Assembly (NCBI GenBank): GCA_026418015.1
Contig: JAOACE010000027.1
Coordinates: 22,330 to 86,329, forward strand
From: Leptospiraceae bacterium
GTDB lineage: Bacteria > Spirochaetota > Leptospiria > Leptospirales > Leptonemataceae
DNA length: 64,000 nucleotides
Direction: 5' to 3'
The position numbers were made by a program, and so were the translations under genes. The notes under the pieces were generated by a model. That model made no database searches. It was not told the DNA's origin and saw nothing but the letters and a program-made list of their open reading frames with translations. This document shows, one piece after another, positions 26,840-35,105 of this stretch (the stretch's first letter is position 1; each line of letters begins with the position of its first letter).

Positions 26840-27685
26840 ATGATAATTAACCATAACCTATCAGCTATAAACTCGCATAGAGTTTTAAAGTTCCAACAAT
26901 GGAATGTAGATAAAAACATGGAAAAACTCTCTTCTGGCTTAAGGATTAACCGCGCAGGAGATGATGCTTCTGGTCTTGCTGTTTCTGAGAAAATGAGAGC
27001 ACAGATCAATGGTTTGCGCCAAGCAGAAAGAAATACAGAAGATGGAATGAGCTTAATACAAACCGCGGAAGGTTATTTACAAGAGATTGCAGATATCCTA
27101 CAAAGAATTAGGGTGTTGGCAGTGCAATCTTCCAACGGTATATATACAGCAGAAGATCGACAAATGATCCAAGTAGAAGTATCTCAGTTAATTGACGAGG
27201 TTGATAGAATTGCATCACAAGCGGAATTCAACAAGATGAATTTATTCCAAGGTGATTTTGCAAGAGGTTCAAGAATTTCCTCTATGTGGTTCCATATTGG
27301 ACCAAATCAACATCAACGCGAAAGAGTATATATTCAAACAATGACTTCTCGAGCATTAAATTTAAAACGTTATGATGGTTCGTTGTTAACGCTTTCTACG
27401 GCGGAGTTCGCGAATGATGCAATTGGAGTTTTGGATGCTGCATTATATAGAGTTAACAAGCAACGTGCTGATTTGGGTGCCTATTACAATAGGTTAGAGC
27501 ATGCAGCGAAAGGATTGATGATAGCTTACGAAAATACCCAAGCTTCTGAATCTAGAATTCGAGATGTAGATATGGCAGAAGAATCTGTATCATTTACAAA
27601 AAATCAAATCTTAGTACAAAGTGGTACAGCCATGCTTGCCCAAGCCAATGTAAGACCTCAATCTGTTCTACAATTACTCCGATAA
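26840..27685 (+). CDS. flaB: Flagellin core protein FlaB
   Basis: FlaB polymerises into the core of the periplasmic flagellar filament. The protein starts [17 protein letters not shown] and continues with [20 protein letters not shown], the flagellin D0/D1 signature. The middle contains [19 protein letters not shown] and [14 protein letters not shown], both like Leptospira FlaB. The C-terminal D0 helix ends [18 protein letters not shown]. At 281 residues it has the short, variable-domain-free form of spirochaete FlaB. Strong SD AAGGAGG and a hairpin leader suggest high and regulated expression. It ends at a terminator; no flaA is in the window. Confidence 0.97.
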   Translation: MIINHNLSAINSHRVLKFQQWNVDKNMEKLSSGLRINRAGDDASGLAVSEKMRAQINGLRQAERNTEDGMSLIQTAEGYLQEIADILQRIRVLAVQSSNGIYTAEDRQMIQVEVSQLIDEVDRIASQAEFNKMNLFQGDFARGSRISSMWFHIGPNQHQRERVYIQTMTSRALNLKRYDGSLLTLSTAEFANDAIGVLDAALYRVNKQRADLGAYYNRLEHAAKGLMIAYENTQASESRIRDVDMAEESVSFTKNQILVQSGTAMLAQANVRPQSVLQLLR

Positions 27686-27696
27686 TTTTTTCTATT

Positions 27697-27724
27697 TGCC
27701 CACAAGCGTGGGCATTTTTTATTT
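27697..27724 (+). terminator. Terminator after flaB
   Basis: TGCCCAC (27697-27703) and GTGGGCA (27708-27714) form a 7-bp GC-rich stem with loop AAGC. It is followed by TTTTTTATTTT. This is one of the strongest intrinsic terminators in the window, fitting a highly transcribed flagellin gene. Confidence 0.9.
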
Positions 27725-27732
27725 TCTTTCCA

Positions 27733-28653
27733 ATGAAAAAAGCTTATAGAACAAAAAAAGCATCTAAGAAATCAAAAAAAGCTGATACTGCTCTAATAAA
27801 AGAACAGAATTTGTTTTACGTTCGCGAGTTGGATGAATTTCCTGAACCGAAAAATAAAAAAAATTTAAAAATATTTAGCTGGAATGTGAATGGTTTTAGA
27901 GCAATTTCTGGCAAAAACTTTTATGAATGGTTAGATAAAGAAGATGCGGACATTGTATGTTTACAAGAAACCAAAGCAGATTACGAACAAATCAAAAATC
28001 ATCATACTGCAAAAAAAATCTTTCAATATCAGTATCATAGTTATTGGCTTAGTTCAGAGAAGAAGGGTTATTGTGGTGTTGCAACCTTAACAAAGATCAA
28101 ACCATTAAAATATCAGTTTGGTTTTGAACAAGATAGAGATGAATATCATTTTAACAACGAAGGAAGAATTATCATCACAGAGTTTGAACAATTTATCTTA
28201 TGGAATGTGTATTTTCCTAATGGTCAAAGAGGTCCAGAAAGAGTAAAATATAAATTAGAATTCTATGAACATTGTCTAAGGTTTTGGGAGGTTCAAAGAA
28301 AAGAAAAATATCTCATTATTGCTGGGGATTTTAATACTGCACACAAAGAAATCGATTTAGCAAGGCCCAAAGAAAACGAAAATGTTTCTGGTTTTTTACC
28401 AGAAGAAAGGGCTTTTTTAGATAAAATGGTTTCTATGGGTTATGTAGATATTTTTAGGAAGTTTGATCCTTCCCCAGGAAAATATACTTACTGGGACCCT
28501 ATTACTCGCGCAAGAGAAAGAAATGTAGGCTGGCGTATTGATTATTTTTTTGTTACAGAAGAGACTGTGCCATTTGTTAAAAATGCTTTTATCCAGATGG
28601 AAGTAATGGGGAGTGATCATTGTCCTGTTGGTTTAGAACTAGAACTACCTTGA
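27733..28653 (+). CDS. exoA: Exodeoxyribonuclease III / AP endonuclease
   Basis: This enzyme cuts DNA at abasic sites in base-excision repair. Blocks are IFSWNVNGFRAI (about residues 48-59), IVCLQETKAD, GYCGVATL, WNVYFPNGQRG, IIAGDFNTAHKEIDL, GWRIDYFF and the final GSDHCPVG. The body matches the ExoIII/ExoA family, but a Lys/Ser/Ala-rich extension of about 45 residues precedes the conserved start. It follows the flaB terminator, so it likely has its own promoter. Its last 37 bases overlap the 3' end of the convergent lipoprotein gene. The symbol could equally be xth. Confidence 0.92.
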   Translation: MKKAYRTKKASKKSKKADTALIKEQNLFYVRELDEFPEPKNKKNLKIFSWNVNGFRAISGKNFYEWLDKEDADIVCLQETKADYEQIKNHHTAKKIFQYQYHSYWLSSEKKGYCGVATLTKIKPLKYQFGFEQDRDEYHFNNEGRIIITEFEQFILWNVYFPNGQRGPERVKYKLEFYEHCLRFWEVQRKEKYLIIAGDFNTAHKEIDLARPKENENVSGFLPEERAFLDKMVSMGYVDIFRKFDPSPGKYTYWDPITRARERNVGWRIDYFFVTEETVPFVKNAFIQMEVMGSDHCPVGLELELP

Positions 28654-29129
28654 TTTTTTCGTAGAATAAAGCTATGTATATCTTCTTTGGATTTTAGTTC
28701 TTGAATTTTTTTAAAATCATCCTCGTTCCAAGCTTTTAGGTTATTTTTGATGGCAATTTCTGTGGGATTGCCAATGATGAGTGTATAGAGATTTTGTGGT
28801 GGTAAATTTTTTTGGTTTTGAATCAATTGTACATAGCGTAATTCAGGATAATAATTTCGAATAAATGTTAAGATTTCTTTGAATTTTTCTATGGGAAAAT
28901 TTTCTCCTAGTGTTATAACAGAAAATGCATTGTGTGTGTAAGGTTCTTCGGGGCGATAGATTTCGTATTTAAGATTGAGCTCTTCGAATAAGATCACCAC
29001 ACTACTAATTTCGTCATGATATGTTAAGACTACAACAGGCGAATATTCTTTTTGGAAAAATGTTTTTACGGGATTATTCGCACAATATAAGAGTAAAATA
29101 AAATAAAGTATTATGGAATATTTTTTCAT
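28617..29129 (-). CDS. Hypothetical lipoprotein-like secreted protein
   Basis: An unrecognised protein of about 170 residues starting MKKYSIILYFILLLYCANNP, where the LLLYC segment is a plausible lipobox. The mature part has an alternating alpha/beta feel, for example YSPVVVLTYHDEIS and VITLGENFPIEKFKEIL. It ends in a Ser/Pro-rich tail. I chose the ATG at 29127-29129; a GTG at 29138 is the alternative. The last 37 bases are shared with exoA on the other strand. It is divergent from the rhodanese gene. Confidence 0.6.
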   Translation of the reverse strand: MKKYSIILYFILLLYCANNPVKTFFQKEYSPVVVLTYHDEISSVVILFEELNLKYEIYRPEEPYTHNAFSVITLGENFPIEKFKEILTFIRNYYPELRYVQLIQNQKNLPPQNLYTLIIGNPTEIAIKNNLKAWNEDDFKKIQELKSKEDIHSFILRKNQGSSSSKPTGQ

Positions 29130-29215
29130 TCTATACACTTTTATAAATGAAGATTTATTGCATAGATTTTTTTAAAAAGACTTTTCGATTAAAAACCCAT
29201 TTTTTTATTATCTAT

Positions 29216-29752
29216 ATGGAAATAATCGAAATTAAACCAACAACAAAAATGTACGATATAATCAAACATTTTCCTTCTTCCCAGAGGGTTTTATTCAGAA
29301 AATATCATATAGGGGGATGTTCTAATTGTGGTTATTCCTTAGACGAAACATTAGAAGAGGTTTTTATTAAACACAAAAAAGAACATCTAATACAAGATGC
29401 CATAGATTCGATTTATCAATCCCAAGAAATGGATAAAATGTTTCAGATAACGCCACAAGAATTTGTAGAACTAACAAAAAGCGATGAATGGAAAGTGATT
29501 GATGTTCGCGAACCTTTCGAAAGAGAAATTGCTGTAATTCCGGGATCAATTCTATTAACAAGAGAGTTAGCATTCGAGATTTTACAGAATTGGGATAAAA
29601 ATACAAAAATGATTTTTTATTGTCATACAGGAATACGTTCTTTAGAAGCTACACATTATTTTTATTCTCATGGGTTTAAGAATGTAAAAAATTTGGATGG
29701 GGGGATTGATCGATATGCAAAAGAAATCGATCCTTCTATCCCTTTATATTAA
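29216..29752 (+). CDS. Rhodanese-domain protein with N-terminal CxxC region
   Basis: The C-terminal rhodanese domain (about residues 85-175) has WKVIDVREPFERE and the active Cys in FYCHTGIRS, then GFKNVKNLDGGIDRY. It would move sulfane sulfur. The N-terminal part has HIGGCSNCGYSLDETLEEV, like the DUF1858/ScdA-type N-domain that carries a C-xx-C pair. I start at the ATG 29216; an ATG at 29147 would add 23 hydrophobic residues unlike the family. Its last 17 bases overlap the UPF0598 gene on the other strand. Thiosulfate is the likely donor in vitro; the cellular acceptor is unknown. Confidence 0.82.
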   Translation: MEIIEIKPTTKMYDIIKHFPSSQRVLFRKYHIGGCSNCGYSLDETLEEVFIKHKKEHLIQDAIDSIYQSQEMDKMFQITPQEFVELTKSDEWKVIDVREPFEREIAVIPGSILLTRELAFEILQNWDKNTKMIFYCHTGIRSLEATHYFYSHGFKNVKNLDGGIDRYAKEIDPSIPLY

Positions 29753-30200
29753 TTAAATCTTGAAACGATTTAAAGATGGGAATTTCGTAGTCTTTGTAAT
29801 AGTATTTCCCATCTTTTTCTTTTATAAAGTTGCTGAGTTCTTGTAGGACGTATTTCCCCATTCTTCCATAGAGATTATTTTTAACGGGATAATAGAGTTG
29901 GCTACTTCTTTCTACGTATTTAAGGTGATGAGGATCAAAAAACAGTTTTAAATCACCAGCGTATATAAGTTGATCTTCTTCGATATTGCGAAATACAATT
30001 GGTGTATCGCCACAAGCGATAAAATTCATTTCTTTGCCACAAGGAGATATGTAGGGATAATTTTCGAAATACCCTGTATTATTATATTGAATTTGTTTAT
30101 AAAAAAAATTTAAAAAATTTTTATCTGTTAGCAACGAATTTTCGTGAAAGAGATTTCCTTCGAAATCTACGTAATAAAAATAATATCGTTCAAACTTCAT
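29736..30200 (-). CDS. UPF0598 family protein (human C8orf82-like)
   Basis: A 154-residue protein matching my recollection of UPF0598/DUF4505, a family of unknown function shared by animals and some bacteria. Signs are YFYYVDFEGNLF (residues 6-17), FLNFFYKQIQYNNTGYFENY (first 20 from about 29), PYISPCGKEMNFIACGDTPI and LYYPVKNNLYGRMG. It overlaps the GT2 gene upstream by four bases, so the two are coupled. The conserved NxTGxY..YPYxSPCGxExN core is the diagnostic part. Confidence 0.75.
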   Translation of the reverse strand: MKFERYYFYYVDFEGNLFHENSLLTDKNFLNFFYKQIQYNNTGYFENYPYISPCGKEMNFIACGDTPIVFRNIEEDQLIYAGDLKLFFDPHHLKYVERSSQLYYPVKNNLYGRMGKYVLQELSNFIKEKDGKYYYKDYEIPIFKSFQDLINIKG

Positions 30201-30964
30201 GATAAATTTTTATTACGATTAAATCGCTTTAGAAATTCTCTTCGCTCTTTGTTGAGTTTTCCAAATAGGTTAAAATAAAAAATATAAAAGATTGCATAAA
30301 TTCCGTCTTTTAGTCCAATTTTTTTTCCTTCTTCGTATGTCCTTCCATAATACGAAATAGGAACTTCGTAAACCCTTACAGGCATTTTTCCTACTGTCGC
30401 TGTAATTTCTACTTCCATTCCGAAGCCTTTGCTAGTAAGAGGCATATCTTTAAAAAATTCGCTTCGAAATGCTTTATAACAGGTTTCTATGTCTGTCATG
30501 TTTAGGTTTGTAAAAAGATTCGAAAGATGAGTAAGAAATTTGTTTGCAATGTAATGATAATAATACAATACTCTTGCAGATTTTTTTACTAAAAACCTAC
30601 TACCATAAACAACGTCTGCAATATCTTTTTGAATTGGTTCAATCACACTTTCGATTTCGTCTGGATCATATTCTAAATCTGCATCTTGAATGATGATGAT
30701 ATCGCCAGTTGCTAATTCCTTGGCACGTCTAATGGCTGCTGTTTTTCCAGAATTTTGGGGTAATTTTTCGTATACAATTTTTTTAGGATATTTTCTTTGT
30801 AAAGATAATACAATTTCTTCTGTGGAATCCGTAGAGCAGTCATTAATTACAATGATTTCTTTAACAAATTTTAATTTTAAAAGCTTATTTAAGATGATTC
30901 CAATTGTTTTTTCTTCGTTATATGCTGGAACCAATACGCTTACACTATATTGATAATTTTGCAT
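30197..30964 (-). CDS. Family 2 glycosyltransferase, polyprenyl-phosphate type
   Basis: A 255-residue GT2 enzyme resembling dolichol-phosphate mannosyltransferase/DPM1 and bacterial polyprenyl-phosphate glycosyltransferases. VLVPAYNEEKTIG (about residues 10-22), VINDCSTDSTEE, the IIQDADLEYDPDE metal motif and GSRFLVKK are present. There is no C-terminal membrane pair. It is preceded by a GtrA-family protein, the usual partner that flips the lipid-linked sugar, so the two may decorate LPS or a surface glycan. The SD is TAGGAG on the minus strand. It overlaps UPF0598 by four bases. Confidence 0.9.
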   Translation of the reverse strand: MQNYQYSVSVLVPAYNEEKTIGIILNKLLKLKFVKEIIVINDCSTDSTEEIVLSLQRKYPKKIVYEKLPQNSGKTAAIRRAKELATGDIIIIQDADLEYDPDEIESVIEPIQKDIADVVYGSRFLVKKSARVLYYYHYIANKFLTHLSNLFTNLNMTDIETCYKAFRSEFFKDMPLTSKGFGMEVEITATVGKMPVRVYEVPISYYGRTYEEGKKIGLKDGIYAIFYIFYFNLFGKLNKERREFLKRFNRNKNLS

Positions 30965-30974
30965 TTAAATTCTC

Positions 30975-31406
30975 CTATTTATCAAAAACATATTTATCGA
31001 AGCCAAAATAATTAAAAACAATTATGATTGCAATACTTAATACAGTAGAAACGAGAAAATGTAATCCTAATGTATCGAAAATGTAAAATGCAATAAACCG
31101 TAAAATCAAAGAACCAGCCATAATTGTATGATACCTAAAAATTTTATAAAAAAAAGAACCTGTATTCCCTTTCCAGGTAAAATTATCGTGGATAAAAAAC
31201 GATATGATTACCATTAACTCTGTGGTAACTATATTAGCTACATTGTTTTGGATTTGGGAATTCTTGGAAAAAGGAATTTTAAAAATTAAGTAAGCTAATA
31301 TCAAATTAATACCAAAAATAATAGAACCATTGATAATATACAAAAATTTTTTATTATGAATATAAGCTTTTAAGAAAGTGATCAATCTTACTTTTAAATT
31401 TTTCAT
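30975..31406 (-). CDS. GtrA-family membrane protein
   Basis: A 143-residue protein with four hydrophobic helices and the GtrA pattern: FIINGSIIFGINLILAYLIF-like first helix and NFTWKGN between helices two and three. GtrA proteins are proposed to flip undecaprenyl-linked sugars. It lies ten bases upstream of the GT2 gene on the same strand, supporting a two-gene sugar-transfer module. Downstream is UPF0598, whose link to the module is unclear. Confidence 0.85.
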   Translation of the reverse strand: MKNLKVRLITFLKAYIHNKKFLYIINGSIIFGINLILAYLIFKIPFSKNSQIQNNVANIVTTELMVIISFFIHDNFTWKGNTGSFFYKIFRYHTIMAGSLILRFIAFYIFDTLGLHFLVSTVLSIAIIIVFNYFGFDKYVFDK

Positions 31407-31563
31407 CTTTAATTTTAATTTTTACCATTAAAATGATTTTATTTGCACCTTCAATTTATTTTTATATTGATTGATAATGAATCTAATTTAAAATTTAAAT
31501 TTTTTGGTTGAATTTTTTTTAAATTTTTTTTTAATGTTATTACTTTAAAAAATAGGGGGAGTT

Positions 31564-33531
31564 ATGACACAAGTATTGGAAAAAATCGAAGCAACGGAGC
31601 TTACGCTTGCGAATTTGCCTAAGGAAGAGCCCAGAACCTTTTATGAAATGTATTTAAGAGCAGAAAGGTTAAATCCAAACGTAAAAAGTTTTTTAAGAAG
31701 AAGAGGGGATGGAGTTATATACGGATATACCTTCCCAGAATTAAGAAGAATGGTAGAAGAAATTGCTGCTGGATTTCGAGAAATTGGATTAGAAAAAGGG
31801 GATAGGGTTTTGTTTTTATGCGATAACTCAAATCATTGGATGGTAGTAAATACAGGAATTATTACTTCTGGTGGCATATGTGTTCCAAGGGCGACAGATG
31901 TTACAGACGAAGATATTAAATACATAGCAAACCACGCGGAAGTAAAGTTTGCCATTGTTCAAAACCAGAAAACCTACAATAAATTGGTGGGACTATTAAA
32001 CGAAACACCTACTCTAAAACGCGAAAATATTTTTATTCTAGAAGACGAAAAGTTCTTTTTGTTAAAAAATAGTCCTCTTTCTGTTTACGATAGCATCATG
32101 TTAAGAGGTCAGAAGAAATTAGAGAAAGATCCAAATTATGTAATGTTACTTAACCAAGAATTAAACCCAGAAGAAATGTCTATTATTATCTATACAAGTG
32201 GTACGACAGGCACTCCCAAAGGGGTGATGTTAACACAAAAGGGATGGATTACCTCTGCAAGAAGAAGCTTAGAAAAATTAGATATTCGACCAGGGGATAC
32301 CGCAATCAGTTTATTACCACCATGGCATGCATTCGAACAAATTGTTGAATATAGCTTTGTGTATTTACCTATCCCTTTTATGATAACAGATATAAACAAC
32401 CTAAGACAAGATCTGGTAGATTTTAAACCAGCCATTATGCCTTCTGTTCCAAGAATTTGGGAAAATTTATACAATGGAATTATGTCGAAAATCAAGAAGG
32501 AATCTCCAGCAAAACAGAAGATATTCAATTTTTTCTTAAAAATAGGAGAAATTTGGCATAAAAATCGATGTATCGTAGGAGGTTATGATTTCCAGATTGA
32601 AAAGAAAAATTTTATCAAAGATTTATGGGACAGGACTATCGCGTTAATCATTTTAATTTTGATTTTGCCGTTAAAACTACTTTCTTTAAAGGTTTTTCAA
32701 CCAATTAAAGCAGCATTAGGTGGAAGGTTTAGAGCATCTCTTTCTGGTGGTAGTGCATTGCCAGAGGTGGTAGATCGATTCTTGTCTGCTATTGGGTTGG
32801 ATGTTGCAGAAGGTTATGGTATGACAGAATCCTCCGGGGTGATTTCTGTAAGGGATTTCGATAAACCAACACCTGGCACGATTGGAACCCCTTTGGCTGG
32901 ATACGAAATCAAACTAAAAGACGATAAAGGAAATGACGTAAAACACATACCAGGAGCAAAAGGTACCTTATGGATAAAAGGACCTCAAGTAACATTAGGA
33001 TATTATAAACGCGAAGATTTGAATAAAGTGGTATTTGATCAAGATGGTTTTTTTGACACAGGCGATTTAATGCGAATTAATTGGAGAGGTCAGTTATTTT
33101 TTGCAGGTAGAGCAAAAGATACCATTGTTCTAGCGGGTGGAGAAAATGTAGAACCTTTACCCATAGAAGATAAATTATTACAAAGTGAATATATCGATCA
33201 GGTAATGGTAGTAGGAGACGAAAAGAAAACCTTAGGTGCGTTGATTGTTCCCAACTTCGAATTAGTAAAACAAAAAGTACCGAATGCTCCAGAGGACTTA
33301 ACCAAATGGAATGATCATCCCGAGATTCGCCAAATCTTTAGAGAAGAAATTGCACGTTTAATCAATCCGAAAAATGGGTTTAAATCTTTTGAATTGGTTC
33401 CTAAGGATACTTTTTACATTGTTCCAAGGCAATTTGATCTAGAAACAGAAATGACGAGAACATTAAAATTAAAAAGACCTGTTGTAAAAGAACACTTTAA
33501 GAAAGAAATTGATGCAATGTATAAATCCTGA
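31564..33531 (+). CDS. Long-chain acyl-CoA synthetase (AMP-binding)
   Basis: A 655-residue ANL-superfamily enzyme that activates fatty acids to acyl-CoA. The P-loop is IIYTSGTTGTPKGVMLT (about residues 210-226), followed by LPPWHAFEQ, the adenylate motif EGYGMTESSG and FFDTGDLMRINWRGQLFFAGR (first 20 near 497-516). The length, the ER/ESP-like middle insertion and a Thr-rich end suit long-chain enzymes. GGGGGAG lies six bases before the ATG. It is followed by a convergent second acyl-CoA synthetase across a shared hairpin. Long-chain fatty acids are the main carbon source in Leptospira, which fits, but this is family knowledge. Confidence 0.92.
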   Translation: MTQVLEKIEATELTLANLPKEEPRTFYEMYLRAERLNPNVKSFLRRRGDGVIYGYTFPELRRMVEEIAAGFREIGLEKGDRVLFLCDNSNHWMVVNTGIITSGGICVPRATDVTDEDIKYIANHAEVKFAIVQNQKTYNKLVGLLNETPTLKRENIFILEDEKFFLLKNSPLSVYDSIMLRGQKKLEKDPNYVMLLNQELNPEEMSIIIYTSGTTGTPKGVMLTQKGWITSARRSLEKLDIRPGDTAISLLPPWHAFEQIVEYSFVYLPIPFMITDINNLRQDLVDFKPAIMPSVPRIWENLYNGIMSKIKKESPAKQKIFNFFLKIGEIWHKNRCIVGGYDFQIEKKNFIKDLWDRTIALIILILILPLKLLSLKVFQPIKAALGGRFRASLSGGSALPEVVDRFLSAIGLDVAEGYGMTESSGVISVRDFDKPTPGTIGTPLAGYEIKLKDDKGNDVKHIPGAKGTLWIKGPQVTLGYYKREDLNKVVFDQDGFFDTGDLMRINWRGQLFFAGRAKDTIVLAGGENVEPLPIEDKLLQSEYIDQVMVVGDEKKTLGALIVPNFELVKQKVPNAPEDLTKWNDHPEIRQIFREEIARLINPKNGFKSFELVPKDTFYIVPRQFDLETEMTRTLKLKRPVVKEHFKKEIDAMYKS

Positions 33532-33533
33532 TT

Positions 33534-33557
33534 AAAGCGATCACCCATGATCGCTTT
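33534..33557. terminator. Shared terminator between two acyl-CoA synthetase genes
   Basis: AAAGCGATCA (33534-33543) and TGATCGCTTT (33548-33557) form a 10-bp stem with loop CCCA, followed by ATTTTATATTTT on the plus strand. It lies three bases after the first gene's stop and three before the convergent gene's stop, so it can end transcription both ways. Confidence 0.88.
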
Positions 33558-33560
33558 ATT

Positions 33561-35081
33561 TTATATTTTAAAGTCATACTCTTTTTTTAGTAAGTTTTTT
33601 AATACTTTACCCGAATTATTCCGCGGAAGCTCTTTTAAAAAAATCACTCTTCTGGGTATCTTATAATCTGCTAGATGTTTTTTGCAGTAGTTGATTACAT
33701 CGTTTTCTGTTAAAGTATGATCTTGTTCACGTACGACAAATGCAGTAATTAGTGTAATATCTTTGTTTTTTTGGATTTCGCACACCGATGCTTCGTGTAT
33801 ATAGGGATGTTGTTCTAAGATTTTTTCGATTTCTAAAGGAGATACTCTATAACCAAAAACCTTCATTAAATCGTTATTCCTTCCTTGGAACCAATAATAT
33901 CCATCTTTATCTCTATAAGCTAAATCTCCTCCAATAAACCAATCATCGCGAAAGACCAAAGCTTCTTCTTCTGGACGATTAAGATATCTTATCATAAGTC
34001 CAGGATCACTTTTGTGAACAGCAATTAAGCCCACTTCATTTATGGGTAATTCTTCTGTGCTAGAAGAATCAACAGAAATAATACGAACATTCCTACCTTT
34101 TTGTGGTTTACCAGGACTTCCAGGTTTTGTAGGAACATTTGGACCAGAACTAATATAAGTAGAGATTTCTGTCATCCCTAATGCTTCGTAGAGAGGTCTT
34201 TGGGTAATTTCTGTCCATTGCTTCCATAAGTCTGGTTTTAATGCTTCACCAGCAGTTAAGCAATGCCTTAATGTCTTAATGGATTTTAACTCTTTGGAAT
34301 AATATTTTAAAATCCTTCTGTATAAACTTGGAACAGTAGCAAATACAGAAACAGGATAATGATTCAAGATCCATGTCCAAATCTCTAAGTGTTTTCTAGC
34401 ACTACCAACTAAGATAGTTGTTCCGCCATTCGACCATACATCCATCACTCCAACACCTAATGTATAGGTCCAGTTTAGTTCTCCAGCATGAAGTAGTACA
34501 TCTGTTGGTTGAATATCCATCCATTCTTTTTGTATAGGAATTCTTCCAAGTATATTTCTTTGTGCATGTATTACGCCTTTGGGTTTACCTGTTGTTCCAG
34601 AAGTGTAGATCATAAAAGCTGGATCATCGTAAAAAGTAGGATAGATTTTTTTATTTATTATGTTTATATTATAAATTTCTTTTAATAATGAATTTGCTTC
34701 GAATATTTGGATATTTTTGTTTATTACTGGTAGTTCTAAGGATTCGTAGATGATGATATATGGATTTGCATCATGGATTAAAAATTCAACCTCTTCTTTT
34801 GTTAACATACGCGAAATAGGAATGGGGATAAATCCAGCCAATATACTTCCTAAAAAATAAAAAATCACATTCGGATTCGAAGGCATTCGTAGTAGAATAT
34901 ATTGATCTTTTTGGGGAATTTTGAATTGCGAAAGGTAAAAAGCAATTTTATAAAGTTTTTCGAATATTTCTTCGTAGGTAAAAGTTAAGATTTCTTGCTG
35001 ACTTTCGATGTATATAAGAGCAGTTTTTTTTAGGTTGGATTGATTTTTTTGTATAATATATTCTGATAGGTTCAATTCCAT
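33561..35081 (-). CDS. AMP-binding acyl/benzoate-CoA ligase-like enzyme
   Basis: A 506-residue ANL enzyme. P-loop FMIYTSGTTGKPKGVIHAQR (about residues 156-175), then LNWTYTLGVGVMDVWSNGGT, LYEALGMTEIS and DGYYWFQGRNNDLMKVFGYR (first 20 near 395). It closes with NNSGKVLKNLLKKEY. The features resemble benzoate-CoA ligase/ACSM medium-chain enzymes, but the substrate is not fixed by sequence. The gene converges on the other acyl-CoA synthetase over a shared hairpin, and lies 24 bases downstream of an adenosine-deaminase-like gene. Confidence 0.88.
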   Translation of the reverse strand: MELNLSEYIIQKNQSNLKKTALIYIESQQEILTFTYEEIFEKLYKIAFYLSQFKIPQKDQYILLRMPSNPNVIFYFLGSILAGFIPIPISRMLTKEEVEFLIHDANPYIIIYESLELPVINKNIQIFEANSLLKEIYNINIINKKIYPTFYDDPAFMIYTSGTTGKPKGVIHAQRNILGRIPIQKEWMDIQPTDVLLHAGELNWTYTLGVGVMDVWSNGGTTILVGSARKHLEIWTWILNHYPVSVFATVPSLYRRILKYYSKELKSIKTLRHCLTAGEALKPDLWKQWTEITQRPLYEALGMTEISTYISSGPNVPTKPGSPGKPQKGRNVRIISVDSSSTEELPINEVGLIAVHKSDPGLMIRYLNRPEEEALVFRDDWFIGGDLAYRDKDGYYWFQGRNNDLMKVFGYRVSPLEIEKILEQHPYIHEASVCEIQKNKDITLITAFVVREQDHTLTENDVINYCKKHLADYKIPRRVIFLKELPRNNSGKVLKNLLKKEYDFKI

Positions 35082-35105
35082 AAATTATAAATTTTTTTAT
35101 AGAAT

